64,000 nucleotides of DNA from an uncultured Polycyclovorans sp. GTDB taxonomy: Bacteria; Pseudomonadota; Gammaproteobacteria; Nevskiales; Nevskiaceae. The notes beneath the pieces were generated by a model, which was not told the origin of the DNA, did not search any database, and saw nothing but the letters and a program-made list of their open reading frames with translations. The stretch covers positions 1 to 64,000 of the forward strand of contig CAKZHZ010000054.1 in the NCBI GenBank assembly GCA_936928855.1, in the 5' to 3' direction. Shown one piece after another: positions 25,108-33,567 of the stretch; within the stretch, counting starts at the first letter, position 1; each line of letters starts with the position of its first letter. Made by a program: the position numbers and the translations under genes.

Positions 25108-27900
25108 TCAGAGGTGCAGGGTCACGCTGAGACGGGCTGTGCGGCCGGGGGCCGGCACCAGGCCCAGGCTCAGGGCGTCGAGGTAGTACTGGTCGGTCAC
25201 GTTGTCGATGTTGAAATCGACGCTGACGCGCTCGTCATGGGTCCAGCTCGCGTAAACGTCGAGCAGGTTGTAGTTGTGCCAGGCCACCACCCGGTTGAAA
25301 CCACGGGCGGTGTCGTCGTTGAAGGGCGGTGTCTCGGGGCGTTTTCCCATGAAGGTGCCGCGCACACCCAGGTCCAGGCGCCGTGACAACAGGCGCGCTC
25401 CCACGGTGGCACTGGCGTGCCACTCGGGGGGGACCATGTTGTTGAAGTAGGAGTTGGCCACGCCGTAGCCATTGCATCGCTGGCGCCGGTAGCTACCGTA
25501 GTGGCAGACCTCGACGTGGTGGTAGCGGGTCGCGCCCAGCTCGCCATACACCCGTCCCATGTCGTATTCGGCCGACAGCTCAACGCCATGCAGATCCACC
25601 CGGTCGATATTGCGCATCACGAAGATCTGATGGCCTTCCTCCCAGAGGTTGGGCGAGGTGCGCGTGAGGTAGTCCCGCGTGCGGTTGCGGAACCACGCCA
25701 GCTTGGCGCCCAGGCGGTCGTCGTCAAACAGCATGTCGCGGCCGAAAAGGTTGAAGCCCAGTTCGAGGTTGACGGCCTGCTCCGCACGCAGCGGCACATC
25801 GAGCGCCGGCTCGACCGACCACCCCTGCGAGGCCTCGAACAGGCTCGGTGTGCGCAGCGCCTCAGCGTACAGCGCGTACAGCTGAAAGCCCTCGTACCAG
25901 GGCGCCCAGGTGAGACTCAGGCTCGGCGCCCAACCGCTGTTGTGGGTGCGATAGCGGATGGGGTCGCAGAGATCGTCACCGTCTTCGTCGACGCAGAAGA
26001 TGCTTTCAACATAGACCTCTTCGACGCATTCGCCCTCGTCGTCATAGCGACACTGGAACTGCCCCTCCGGCACGATCAGCTTGTGATCGTCGGTATCCCC
26101 CCGGGTGTAGCGCAGGCCGGCATCGACGATCACCGCAGGGGTCGGGCGCCACTGCCAGGTCAGAAACAGGCTTTGTTCCTGACGGTCACCGATGCGCCCA
26201 TAGGCCGCACTCGGCAACGGCGCCCCCTGCTCGTTCAACGGCACCTCGGTGTCCAGGTATTCCCACTGCGCCGTAAGGCCGTAACGCAGTACGTGCTCGC
26301 CCAGCGCGTGGAACCGCGACGCGTTGCTCAGGTCCCCGCCGACACGGTCATAACGCTCTGGCTCGGGTGCTGAATTGAAGCCCTGGTAGACATCTTCCGA
26401 ATAGCTGCGGTTCAGGGTCCGGGCATGGGTGTGCCACAGGTTGAAATCCAGATCGATGCCATCCATCTCGGCCGGCGCCCATTGATACTCACTGACATAG
26501 GTGTGGGCCTGAACCTCACTGTTGCGGGTCTGCTTGAGCTGATCGAACCAGATCAACTGCGACGGCATGAGCTCGCCGTACTCACTGTCATAGCGGCGAT
26601 AGCTCAGCTCCCAGTTCTGTTCCGCGGGCAGATAGAAGCGGCTCTTCAGCATCAGCGACTCACTGTCGTTGTTGCTGTTGACGACCCGCTCACCGCCACG
26701 AAAGCGTGCGATGCCTTCGCGGATCGCCCGAACTTCGGTGTAGAACGGGAGTTCACGGATCTCCAGCGCCACCGTCGGTGTCGGGCCGTCCGTGCCGGCG
26801 TAGTAGTTGCCCTGCCGACGCTGTGCGTACGCCACCACCACGTCGGCGATCTCGAAGCGGCGGGCGGCGGCGATACTGCCGGCGAAGCTGCGCAGATCAA
26901 GCAGGGCGGGACGTGACATCCCCTCGTCCGATCCAAAGGCATCAGGGAGCGCCAAGTCGCCTTCGCACAGTGACGGACTGGCGCAGTCGATGTGGTAGGT
27001 CCGGCCGGTTCCGTTCACCCCCGCCACCGTGCCCGGAGGCGGCGGCGCGCTACTGTTGCCCATGGCGCTGGTGCGCACGCGGATACCCCAGTCCCGCCCG
27101 TCCTTGATGAGGTCGTTGGCACCGACGGTGCGCATGCTCACCACACCGCCAATGGCGCCGGTGCCCACGGCGCCGGCGGTCGGCCCCTTGGTGATATCAA
27201 TGTCGGCAATCAGGTCGGGATCGATATAGCTGCGCGAGGACACCCCGGCATAGCCGCGATACACCGTGGTTTCCTGGCGCGCGCCGTCCACCAGCACCGG
27301 CACCCGGTTCTGCCCCTGCATGCCGCGAATGTTGACGTCGAGACCGCCACTGTTGCGGTTCTCGCCCACGAGCACGCCCGGCGTGCCCTGGAAGATGTCG
27401 CCCACGGAGGTGCCACGGAAACGTTCAATGTCCACCTGATCGAGGTGGTGTCGCGAGCCGGCGGTGGCATAGACCTCGTCGGCCGCATTGATCGGGCCGG
27501 CGCCTTCCACCTGCACAGGCGCCAGTACCACCGCATCGTCCCGCCGGCGCAAGGCATAGCGTCCTTGCGCGTCGGGCACCGCCACCAGCGGCTGATCCTG
27601 CAACAACACGACGAGGGCGTCGGAGACCGCGTAGGAACCGTCCAGCCCGGCGCTGCGCAGTCCGTCGGTGAGGCTGGCGTCGAACGACAGGACAATGCCG
27701 GCAGCGCCGGCAAAGCGGCTCAGCACCTCGCCCAGCGGCCCGGACGGAATGGCGTAATGACGAACCTCCGGCGCCGCCTGGGCGGCGACCTCGACGGGTT
27801 GCCACAACGGCAACACCACCGCCATCGCCAGGGCGGCCCGTACAAGCATCTGGGGGAGCAGGCGCCACGGCTGGCGCCGGTGGCCGGAAAGTCTCGACAT
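25108..27900 (-). CDS. TonB-dependent outer membrane receptor with STN signalling domain (haem/iron type)
   Basis: 930 aa. After the signal peptide, residues about 45-115 form an STN domain (YAIPSGPLGEVLSRFAGAAG), which relays ligand occupancy to FecR. The plug has the typical VNIRGMQGQNRVPVLVDGAR and the ITKGPTAGAVGTGAIGGVV region. The barrel ends in Leu (ARLSVTLHL). A box LRTPSLFEA replaces the FRAP motif of haem receptors, and a Cys/Asp-rich loop (CRYDDEGECVEE, FCVDEDGDDLCD) is unusual. It sits behind its own sigma and anti-sigma genes and upstream of the PKD lipoprotein. With haem oxygenase in the island, haem or a haem protein is the likely ligand. Confidence 0.88.
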   Translation of the reverse strand: MSRLSGHRRQPWRLLPQMLVRAALAMAVVLPLWQPVEVAAQAAPEVRHYAIPSGPLGEVLSRFAGAAGIVLSFDASLTDGLRSAGLDGSYAVSDALVVLLQDQPLVAVPDAQGRYALRRRDDAVVLAPVQVEGAGPINAADEVYATAGSRHHLDQVDIERFRGTSVGDIFQGTPGVLVGENRNSGGLDVNIRGMQGQNRVPVLVDGARQETTVYRGYAGVSSRSYIDPDLIADIDITKGPTAGAVGTGAIGGVVSMRTVGANDLIKDGRDWGIRVRTSAMGNSSAPPPPGTVAGVNGTGRTYHIDCASPSLCEGDLALPDAFGSDEGMSRPALLDLRSFAGSIAAARRFEIADVVVAYAQRRQGNYYAGTDGPTPTVALEIRELPFYTEVRAIREGIARFRGGERVVNSNNDSESLMLKSRFYLPAEQNWELSYRRYDSEYGELMPSQLIWFDQLKQTRNSEVQAHTYVSEYQWAPAEMDGIDLDFNLWHTHARTLNRSYSEDVYQGFNSAPEPERYDRVGGDLSNASRFHALGEHVLRYGLTAQWEYLDTEVPLNEQGAPLPSAAYGRIGDRQEQSLFLTWQWRPTPAVIVDAGLRYTRGDTDDHKLIVPEGQFQCRYDDEGECVEEVYVESIFCVDEDGDDLCDPIRYRTHNSGWAPSLSLTWAPWYEGFQLYALYAEALRTPSLFEASQGWSVEPALDVPLRAEQAVNLELGFNLFGRDMLFDDDRLGAKLAWFRNRTRDYLTRTSPNLWEEGHQIFVMRNIDRVDLHGVELSAEYDMGRVYGELGATRYHHVEVCHYGSYRRQRCNGYGVANSYFNNMVPPEWHASATVGARLLSRRLDLGVRGTFMGKRPETPPFNDDTARGFNRVVAWHNYNLLDVYASWTHDERVSVDFNIDNVTDQYYLDALSLGLVPAPGRTARLSVTLHL

Positions 27901-27971
27901 GCTTCGCTTCGTTCAACCGATGGGCTTCTTACCCCTGTAGGTCGAACGAGTCCGGCAAAAGGACAATGCGA

Positions 27972-28946
27972 TCAGGAATTATTTTCGCTGGCACCCACCA
28001 CCGTCCACCAGCGTGCCCGCTGCCGCACGGTAACGGGCAGCACGCGGGCCACCGCCGCCAGTGCTGCGTCGATGTCGTCGAGGGGAAAGGCGCCGGAGAT
28101 ACGCAGCGCCGCCACCTCCGGTGCGCAGTGCAGCCAGCCGCTGCGATAACGCGACAACTCCAGGACCAGCGCATCCAGCCGCCAGTCATCGATGACCAGT
28201 CGCCCGTCCACCCAGGCGCCCAGTCGTTCGTCGGCGACCTGCAGCGGCCCGGCGCTGTCCGCCGCAAACCGCAGCTGCTGACCTGCCGCCAGCCGCTGTG
28301 GCAACGCCCCGTGCGCTGGCTGCACTTCCACCTGGTCTTCAAACACCACGACACGGGTGGCGTCGGACTGCTGCCGCACCGCGAAACGTGTCCCCAGGGC
28401 GCGCACGCGTCCCTGCGCGGTATCGACGACCAGCGGTCGGTGAGCGGGCGCCGGATCGGGCGCGCTGCGCAGCATCAATTCGCCCTGGTACAGACGCACA
28501 CGGCGCAACGCACTGTCGTAATCAATGGCGACTGTCGTATCGGTGTCGAGCACCAGCTGACTGCCGTCGGGCAGCGTCAGGCGACGGCGCTCGCCGACCC
28601 CCGTTCGATGATCCGCCGAAAGCGCCGGCCAGGGCAGTCCGCGATAACCCAGCCACCCCGCCGTCAGCGCAACCCCGGCACCCAGTACCACGGCCCGGCG
28701 GTGACGATCCGGCGCGCCACTGCGGGTCAGTGCCGTGGCCGATAACGGACCCGGCACCGACTGCAGCTGGCGCTGCAGCGCTTCCACGCGTTGCCAGGCC
28801 CACTGATGCGCCGGATGGGCATCGTGCCAGCGGCGCCAGTCGGCATCTCCGTCCTGCCCGGCACCCCGTTCGGCATACCAGCGCGCCGCCGCGCTCAGCG
28901 CATGGCGGCGAACCTCGACCGGCAGCTCGGGCATGGCGTCGCTCAT
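27972..28946 (-). CDS. FecR-family anti-sigma/transducer protein
   Basis: 324 aa. The N-terminal cytoplasmic domain has AARWYAERGAG, WRRWHDAHPAHQWAWQRVEAL (FecR_N, which binds the sigma factor). One transmembrane helix follows (VVLGAGVALTAGWLGYRG). The periplasmic FecR domain carries RRLTLPDGSQLVLDTDTTVA, RALGTRFAVRQQ and the FecR_C DDIDAALAAVARVLPV. It receives the signal from the STN domain of the receptor encoded 71 bp downstream and releases the ECF sigma factor encoded just upstream, with which it overlaps by 4 nt. Complete and typical. Confidence 0.9.
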   Translation of the reverse strand: MSDAMPELPVEVRRHALSAAARWYAERGAGQDGDADWRRWHDAHPAHQWAWQRVEALQRQLQSVPGPLSATALTRSGAPDRHRRAVVLGAGVALTAGWLGYRGLPWPALSADHRTGVGERRRLTLPDGSQLVLDTDTTVAIDYDSALRRVRLYQGELMLRSAPDPAPAHRPLVVDTAQGRVRALGTRFAVRQQSDATRVVVFEDQVEVQPAHGALPQRLAAGQQLRFAADSAGPLQVADERLGAWVDGRLVIDDWRLDALVLELSRYRSGWLHCAPEVAALRISGAFPLDDIDAALAAVARVLPVTVRQRARWWTVVGASENNS

Positions 28947-29461
28947 TCCAGCTCCAGCGTGTACAGCAGACATCGCTCGGTGGCACGCGCCACGTACTTC
29001 TTCACCGAACTCACCGAGACTCCCAGGCGCTCGGCGATATCCGCATAGCTGGCGCCCTCCAGCTGTGACCACAGGAAGGCCTGCCGGGGACGGGCGCCCA
29101 GCCCGTGCAGCATGGCGTCGATCTGACACAGCGTTTCCATCACCAGCTCCTGCGCCTCCGGCGACGGGGCCTGGGCTTCCGGCAGGCTCGACAAGGCTTC
29201 CAGATACGCCCGTTCCAGCTTGCGTCGCCGCAGGTGGTCGATGACGACACGATTGGCGATGGTGGCGAGATAGCTGCGTGGCTCGCGCACCGCCGAGGTG
29301 CTCTCGGGCGCGGCCGACAGGATGCGGACAAAGGTGTCCTGCGCCAGATCCGCCGCGTGCGCGCTCGACCCCAGCTTGCGGCTGAGCCAGTTGCGCAGCC
29401 AGCTGTGATGATCACTGTAGAGCGTGTGCACCACGTCGAGGTGGGTGGCACTGGAGGGCAC
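28943..29461 (-). CDS. ECF RNA polymerase sigma factor, FecI type
   Basis: 172 aa from GTG 29461. Region 2 is clear (AADLAQDTFVRILSA, PRSYLATIANRVVIDHLRRR) and region 4 has LGARPRQAFLWSQLEG, YADIAERLGVSVSSVKKYVA. It should transcribe the FecR-receptor-lipoprotein genes that follow. Fur repression is expected because a Fur-box-like sequence lies 21 bp upstream of the start. The promoter must lie in the 72 bp between it and tonB or within the end of tonB. Confidence 0.9.
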   Translation of the reverse strand: MPSSATHLDVVHTLYSDHHSWLRNWLSRKLGSSAHAADLAQDTFVRILSAAPESTSAVREPRSYLATIANRVVIDHLRRRKLERAYLEALSSLPEAQAPSPEAQELVMETLCQIDAMLHGLGARPRQAFLWSQLEGASYADIAERLGVSVSSVKKYVARATERCLLYTLELE

Positions 29462-29481
29462 AGCCGGGCATCCGTATCAAA

Positions 29482-29496
29482 TGAGAATGGTTATTG
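29482..29496. promoter_or_regulatory. Fur-box-like site upstream of the FecI-type sigma gene (module 1)
   Basis: TGAGAATGGTTATTG matches the Fur 7-1-7 consensus TGATAATnATTATCA at 10 of 14 informative positions. It sits 21 bp upstream of the GTG start of the sigma gene, where Fur-Fe(II) would block transcription under iron sufficiency. Read on the minus strand, a possible TTGCGT / ACAATA promoter pair with 17-bp spacing overlaps it. Prediction from sequence only. Confidence 0.6.
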
Positions 29497-29533
29497 TTCA
29501 CTTTTATGGCGGGAACGCAAGCCCCGGCCGCCA

Positions 29534-30313
29534 TCAGCGCCGCAGGAAAAACTCGATCGGCACCACCACTTCCAGTGTGTCGGCCGCCATCTCGTCGGGC
29601 AGCGATGGCAGTGGTTGGGCGCGTTCCAGCAACGCCAGTGCCTCGTCATCGAGCATGCGGTGACCGCTGCCCCGCTCGAGACTGTGCTGCAGCACGCGGC
29701 CCTCACGCGACATGGTGAAACGCACCAGGGGAACCCCCTCCTGGCGGCGCAGCTGCGCGGCCCGCGGGTAGCGCTTGTGGCGCTCCAGGTGCCCCAGCAG
29801 GCGTTGCTCGAAGCTCAACCGGGCCGCCGTGCGCTGGGTCGATGCGGCGCCTTCCGCCGGCGCTGCCGCCACATCCGAGGGCGGCGCTTCAGTGCGCGGC
29901 GGCGCACTGGTGGTGGGCGCTGGCGGCTGCTGCACTGGTGGCGGGGTCGGCGCTGCGCTCGGCACCGGGGTCGGCAGGGCAATCTCGCTGGGCGGTAGTT
30001 CGGGCTCCGGTTCCGGCAGCGGTTCGGGTTCCGGCTCCGGTTCGGGCGGCGGCGGCTCGGGCTCGGGCTCCGGGGCTTCCACCTGTTTCGGCCCTTCGGG
30101 CTCGGCACTCGGCGCCTCCGGCGCCTGAGGCAGCAGCGCCAGGTCAATCATCAGGGCGGCCGCTGGCGGCGGCTCGGGCAGGGTGCGGGCCAATGTCCAG
30201 TGCATCGCCACCGCGAGCGCAACACCGGACAGCAGGATCAACCCGCTGCTCGCCAGCCAACGCTGCCGCTCGGCCCGCAGCTGCCGCGCCTCCCATTGGG
30301 CCAGCAGTGTCAC
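29534..30313 (-). CDS. tonB: Energy transducer TonB
   Basis: 259 aa from GTG 30313, which overlaps the exbD stop (GTGA). One N-terminal membrane anchor (ASSGLILLSGVALAVAMHW) is followed by a long Glu-Pro/Pro-rich periplasmic spacer, residues about 65-140. The C-terminal TonB domain has LERHKRYPRAAQLRRQEG and GHRMLDDEALALLERAQPLP, finishing with VPIEFFLRR. It transmits proton-motive force from ExbBD to the TonB-dependent receptors in this island. Length and layout are typical. Confidence 0.92.
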   Translation of the reverse strand: MTLLAQWEARQLRAERQRWLASSGLILLSGVALAVAMHWTLARTLPEPPPAAALMIDLALLPQAPEAPSAEPEGPKQVEAPEPEPEPPPPEPEPEPEPLPEPEPELPPSEIALPTPVPSAAPTPPPVQQPPAPTTSAPPRTEAPPSDVAAAPAEGAASTQRTAARLSFEQRLLGHLERHKRYPRAAQLRRQEGVPLVRFTMSREGRVLQHSLERGSGHRMLDDEALALLERAQPLPSLPDEMAADTLEVVVPIEFFLRR

Positions 30314-30732
30314 GGCGCCATCGCCTCCAGGCCCACCAGTGCCACCTTGAGATACCCGGCGTCACGCAGACGGTTCATCACCTCCATAAGGTCCCCGTAG
30401 GGCACCGCCTCGTCGGCACGCAGGAAAATGGGCTGCTCGGTGTCATGGTCAGTGGCGAGATCGAGCGCATCGGCGAGTGCCTCCGGCGCCACTGGCTCGT
30501 CACCCACCGACAGGCTGAGATCAGCCTGCACGGTCAGGTACACCGGGGCGTCCGGCTTGGGTTGCGGCTCGGCGTTGGCGCCGGGCAGGTTGACCGGCAC
30601 ATCCACCGTGGCCAGCGGCGCTGCCACCATGAAGATGATCAGCAGCACCAGCATCACGTCGATGGACGGCGTGACGTTGATCTCGTGGCTTTCCCCCGGC
30701 TGTTCGTCGCCGTGGTCCATCTTCAGGCTCAT
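30310..30732 (-). CDS. exbD: Biopolymer transport protein ExbD
   Basis: 140 aa. Short cytoplasmic N-terminus, then one helix with the essential Asp: INVTPSIDVMLVLLIIFMVA. Then PLATVDVPVNLPGANA and a small periplasmic domain with FLRADEAVPYGDLMEVMNRLR. It couples proton flow with ExbB to drive TonB. It overlaps exbB by 4 nt and tonB by 4 nt, so all three are co-translated. No deviation from the family. Confidence 0.95.
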   Translation of the reverse strand: MSLKMDHGDEQPGESHEINVTPSIDVMLVLLIIFMVAAPLATVDVPVNLPGANAEPQPKPDAPVYLTVQADLSLSVGDEPVAPEALADALDLATDHDTEQPIFLRADEAVPYGDLMEVMNRLRDAGYLKVALVGLEAMAP

Positions 30733-31409
30733 GCCGTGCCCCGGTCGAGATCGCGGCTGAGCAGGTTGAGCACCTCCGTGCTGGCATCCGCCAGCAGCGC
30801 GCGATAGGCCGCGGTGGAGCGCGCGAAGGCGTTGTAGATGATCACCGCGGGAATCGCCGCAAACAGGCCCAGCGCGGTCGCCAGCAGGGCCTCGGCAATC
30901 CCGGGGGCCACCACCGCCAGATTGGTGGTCTGCGCCTTCGAGATACCGATGAAGGCATTCATGATCCCCCACACGGTGCCGAACAGACCAACGAAGGGCG
31001 CGGTGGCGCCGATGGTGGCGAGAATGCCGGTACCGCGATTGATATGGCGGCCCAGGCTGGCTTCGATGCGGCCCAGGCTGGCGGCAGCGCGTTCCTTCAC
31101 CCCGTCGGCGGTGAGACCTTCGGAATGGCGGCGCTCGTGCCGGGCAGTGTCGCAGAACAGATGCAGCGGGCCGCCATCGTCGTCGCCCGCCTCGGCCAGC
31201 GAACTTGCCTGACGCAGGGCCGTCAGCGCCGCCCGGGCCTGACGGTTGGCACCGCGCAGTTCCCAGGTCTTGGCCAGCCACACCACCCAGGTCAGCACGG
31301 CGGCAAACAGCAGTCCGAGCATGACCGCCTGCACGACGATGTCGGCGGCAACGAACATGCCCCAGGGAGAAAGATCATGGGGGAGCGGGTTTTGCGAAGT
31401 CTGCGGCAT
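30729..31409 (-). CDS. exbB: Biopolymer transport protein ExbB
   Basis: 226 aa, MotA/TolQ/ExbB family. Three transmembrane helices: one N-terminal (VVQAVMLGLLFAAVLTWVVW) and two C-terminal, around GILATIGATAPFVGLFGTVWG and ALLATALGLFAAIPAVIIYN, which carry the family signature. Scaffold and proton channel of the TonB system. The start is 73 bp after the TPR gene stop, so an own promoter is possible though read-through is likely. The gap (31410-31482) shows no clear terminator. Confidence 0.95.
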   Translation of the reverse strand: MPQTSQNPLPHDLSPWGMFVAADIVVQAVMLGLLFAAVLTWVVWLAKTWELRGANRQARAALTALRQASSLAEAGDDDGGPLHLFCDTARHERRHSEGLTADGVKERAAASLGRIEASLGRHINRGTGILATIGATAPFVGLFGTVWGIMNAFIGISKAQTTNLAVVAPGIAEALLATALGLFAAIPAVIIYNAFARSTAAYRALLADASTEVLNLLSRDLDRGTA

Positions 31410-31482
31410 CGATACACCTGAGGATCAAGAGGGGCATTACCTGCCCGGGGAAGGCCAACACGACACCGGGCATCGGAGGGGA

Positions 31483-32382
31483 TCATTGCGACGCGCGCCC
31501 CGCCTCGCGGATGGCGCGGGCGCGTCGCCGGTATTCGTCGGCACGCACCCCGCGGCCAGTGGTCAGGTACAGCGCGGTGAGATTGTCGAGCACCAGCAAC
31601 AGATCGGGGTGGGTTTCGCCCCGCGCCGCCTCCAGGATCTCCAGCGCGCGATGGAACAACGGTGCCGCCTCGCCGTACTGCCGCTGCGCGTAGTGCACCG
31701 CCGCCCAGGCATTGAGCGCGGCCGCCAGCGCCATGGCCTGGTCTTCACGGCCCTCATACAGCGTCACCGCCCGCTGGTACAGCGCCTCGGCCTCGGGGTA
31801 CTGCTTGCGCTCGGCATGAGTGTCGGCAAGGCTCACGATCACTCGGCCCGCCTCGGCGCTGTCATCCCCGAACATGGCCTGTACCTGCGGCAGGGCCAAT
31901 AGATAGAGCACCGCAGCCTGCGCGAACTCGCCACGGCCATGATGCGCCAGCGCCTGCTCGTTTAGGGCTTCCACCTCCTGCGCGTGCTGCTGACGGTTGC
32001 GCTGCTCGCCAGCCTGCCGCAACGCGGCCAGATTGGTGCGCAGCGCCACTGTATTGGGATGGTCTTCCCCCAGCGCCTGCGCCGCCACCGTGACCGCCCG
32101 CTCCAGCAACGGCCGCGCACCGTCATCGTCACCACTGGCCTGCAACACCAGTGCCAGCGCATTGAGGCTGCTGGCGAGCTGTGCCGCGCCCGGTCCATCG
32201 GCATGATCCCGCTCGGCGATGGCGAGCGCCTGCAACGCGTGGTCGCGTGCGGCAACGTAGTCGCCCACCCGATACGCCGCCGTGGCCTGCTGGTCCTGTT
32301 GCGCCCAGTCATCCGTCGCGGTCGCGACGCCGGCCACCGCGAGTAGCAGCCCCCCGGCAACCACATGGAACAGATGGATCAT
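31483..32382 (-). CDS. Exported tetratricopeptide-repeat protein
   Basis: 299 aa. Signal peptide (LFHVVAGGLLLAVAGVATA) then six or so TPR units: AAYRVGDYVAARDHALQALA, LNALALVLQASGDDDGARPL, AERKQYPEAEALYQRAVTLY, VHYAQRQYGEAAPLFHRALE. GEDHPNTVALRTNLA and GETHPDLLLVLDNLTALY are the kinesin-light-chain style of TPR_12. A periplasmic scaffold role is likely, but the partner is unknown. Start overlaps the DUF454 stop by 4 nt, which places it in the haem oxygenase transcript. Confidence 0.75.
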   Translation of the reverse strand: MIHLFHVVAGGLLLAVAGVATATDDWAQQDQQATAAYRVGDYVAARDHALQALAIAERDHADGPGAAQLASSLNALALVLQASGDDDGARPLLERAVTVAAQALGEDHPNTVALRTNLAALRQAGEQRNRQQHAQEVEALNEQALAHHGRGEFAQAAVLYLLALPQVQAMFGDDSAEAGRVIVSLADTHAERKQYPEAEALYQRAVTLYEGREDQAMALAAALNAWAAVHYAQRQYGEAAPLFHRALEILEAARGETHPDLLLVLDNLTALYLTTGRGVRADEYRRRARAIREAGRASQ

Positions 32383-32804
32383 GCCGCCCCCCTGGAGCCC
32401 GCATCCGTCGGCTCCGGTCGATGCCACAGCCAGGTCAGCAACAAGGCAAGAAAGGCGGTGACCCCTTCCGCCAACCAGGGCACTGGCGCGGTGGCGAAGA
32501 GGATGATTGCGCACAGCGCCATCATCGCCGTGGCGCTCCATTTGGCGCGACGGCTGACATAGCCGCCGGCACGCCAGTTGCGCAGCATCGGCCCGAACAG
32601 CCGGTGCTGCTCCAGCCAGGCATTGAAGCGGGGCGAACTGCGGGCGGCAGCCCAGCCGGCCATGAGGATGAACACGGTGGTGGGCAGGCCGGGGACGACG
32701 ATACCGATGATGCCCAGCAACAGACAGAGCCCCGCGAATACCAGCAACAGCGCACGCAGCGGCCGCGGCACTGCGGCGCCGCGCCACGCCGGCGGGGTGC
32801 TCAT
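32379..32804 (-). CDS. DUF454 (YbaN) family membrane protein
   Basis: 141 aa. Three or four hydrophobic helices; the diagnostic LLGIIGIVVPGLPTTVFIL is present, followed by FILMAGWAAARSSPRFNAWL and LFGPMLRNWRAGGYVSRRAK. DUF454 genes are often found beside haem oxygenase or haem-uptake genes, as here, but have no proven function. It overlaps both neighbours by 4 nt, so it is co-translated with haem oxygenase. Confidence 0.9.
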   Translation of the reverse strand: MSTPPAWRGAAVPRPLRALLLVFAGLCLLLGIIGIVVPGLPTTVFILMAGWAAARSSPRFNAWLEQHRLFGPMLRNWRAGGYVSRRAKWSATAMMALCAIILFATAPVPWLAEGVTAFLALLLTWLWHRPEPTDAGSRGAA

Positions 32805-33406
32805 GCCGGTGTCAGCTCGAACGCCTCGTTGAGCAGCACGTCGAACTGCTGAAACGCGGCGCGGGCCGCTGCCAGCATGCGGGCATCGTCTTCCGGCGAC
32901 AGCTCAAGGTCGTCCAGCGCCTGCACGAACCGCTTCCAGTGCTGGGCACGCCCCTCAGGCGCGGCGGCCAGATGGCGCGCACCGAAGGTTTCGATCAGGC
33001 CCAGTTGCGCCTTCGCCTTCTTCAGCAGCACCGCAGCGCCCAAGGTGGAGCCCTCGGACACGAACAGCCACCCCAGCGCCTCGGGCAGATCCCGCACCGG
33101 GTCGGCAGCCGGCAATGTCGGCACTTCGACTCCCAGGTCCACCAGATCCTGCCGCGCGGCCGACAGTCGCCCACGGTTGGCCAGGTCCGGCAGCCAGTTT
33201 TGCAGTGCCGCCATGTGATACAGCGGCTCGATGGCATGTTGGAAGCGGTACTGCACCGACACCCAGGTGCCGAAGCGCTCGCGGCTGGAGAAGGGCTCCG
33301 CAGCCGCCACCACGCCGTGCAGATGCTCGTGCAGGTCGTCAGTGCCGGCGGACAGGCGGTCGGTACGGCGTTGGCTGGGCGGTGCGGAAACTGCAACATC
33401 GTTCAT
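32801..33406 (-). CDS. Biliverdin-producing haem oxygenase
   Basis: 201 aa. The helical haem-oxygenase fold is recognisable: TDDLHEHLHGVV near the N-terminus supplies the proximal His. ALGWLFVSEGSTLGAAVLLK is the distal glycine-rich helix that bends over the haem, and FGARHLAAAPEGRAQHWKRF follows. The enzyme opens the haem ring to biliverdin, CO and Fe(II), releasing iron from imported haem. ATG 33406 has AGGAG nine bases upstream. First gene of the HO-DUF454-TPR transcript, whose promoter region carries a TGCAAA/TTTGCA inverted repeat. Confidence 0.85.
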   Translation of the reverse strand: MNDVAVSAPPSQRRTDRLSAGTDDLHEHLHGVVAAAEPFSSRERFGTWVSVQYRFQHAIEPLYHMAALQNWLPDLANRGRLSAARQDLVDLGVEVPTLPAADPVRDLPEALGWLFVSEGSTLGAAVLLKKAKAQLGLIETFGARHLAAAPEGRAQHWKRFVQALDDLELSPEDDARMLAAARAAFQQFDVLLNEAFELTPA

Positions 33407-33494
33407 GGCTTCATGCTCCTGGGCAAAACGGGCGTTGCCGGCTCCGCTCGAGTTGGCGAAGTTTTCGGCTCTAATCCTTAAAGACGGACGAGAC

Positions 33495-33518
33495 TGCAAA
33501 AAGGATAAGTTGTTTGCA
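33495..33518. promoter_or_regulatory. Inverted repeat in the promoter region of the haem oxygenase operon
   Basis: TGCAAA and TTTGCA are separated by 12 bases, within an AT-rich patch (AAAGGATAAG) about 90 bp upstream of the haem oxygenase start. The AT-richness stands out against the surrounding GC-rich sequence, so a promoter or regulator site is plausible. It does not match the Fur consensus well. Assigned by symmetry and place only. Confidence 0.3.
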
Positions 33519-33567
33519 ATGTAACCCCGAAGATCCTGGCCGGGCGCGCCACACTCTGTCGCCATAC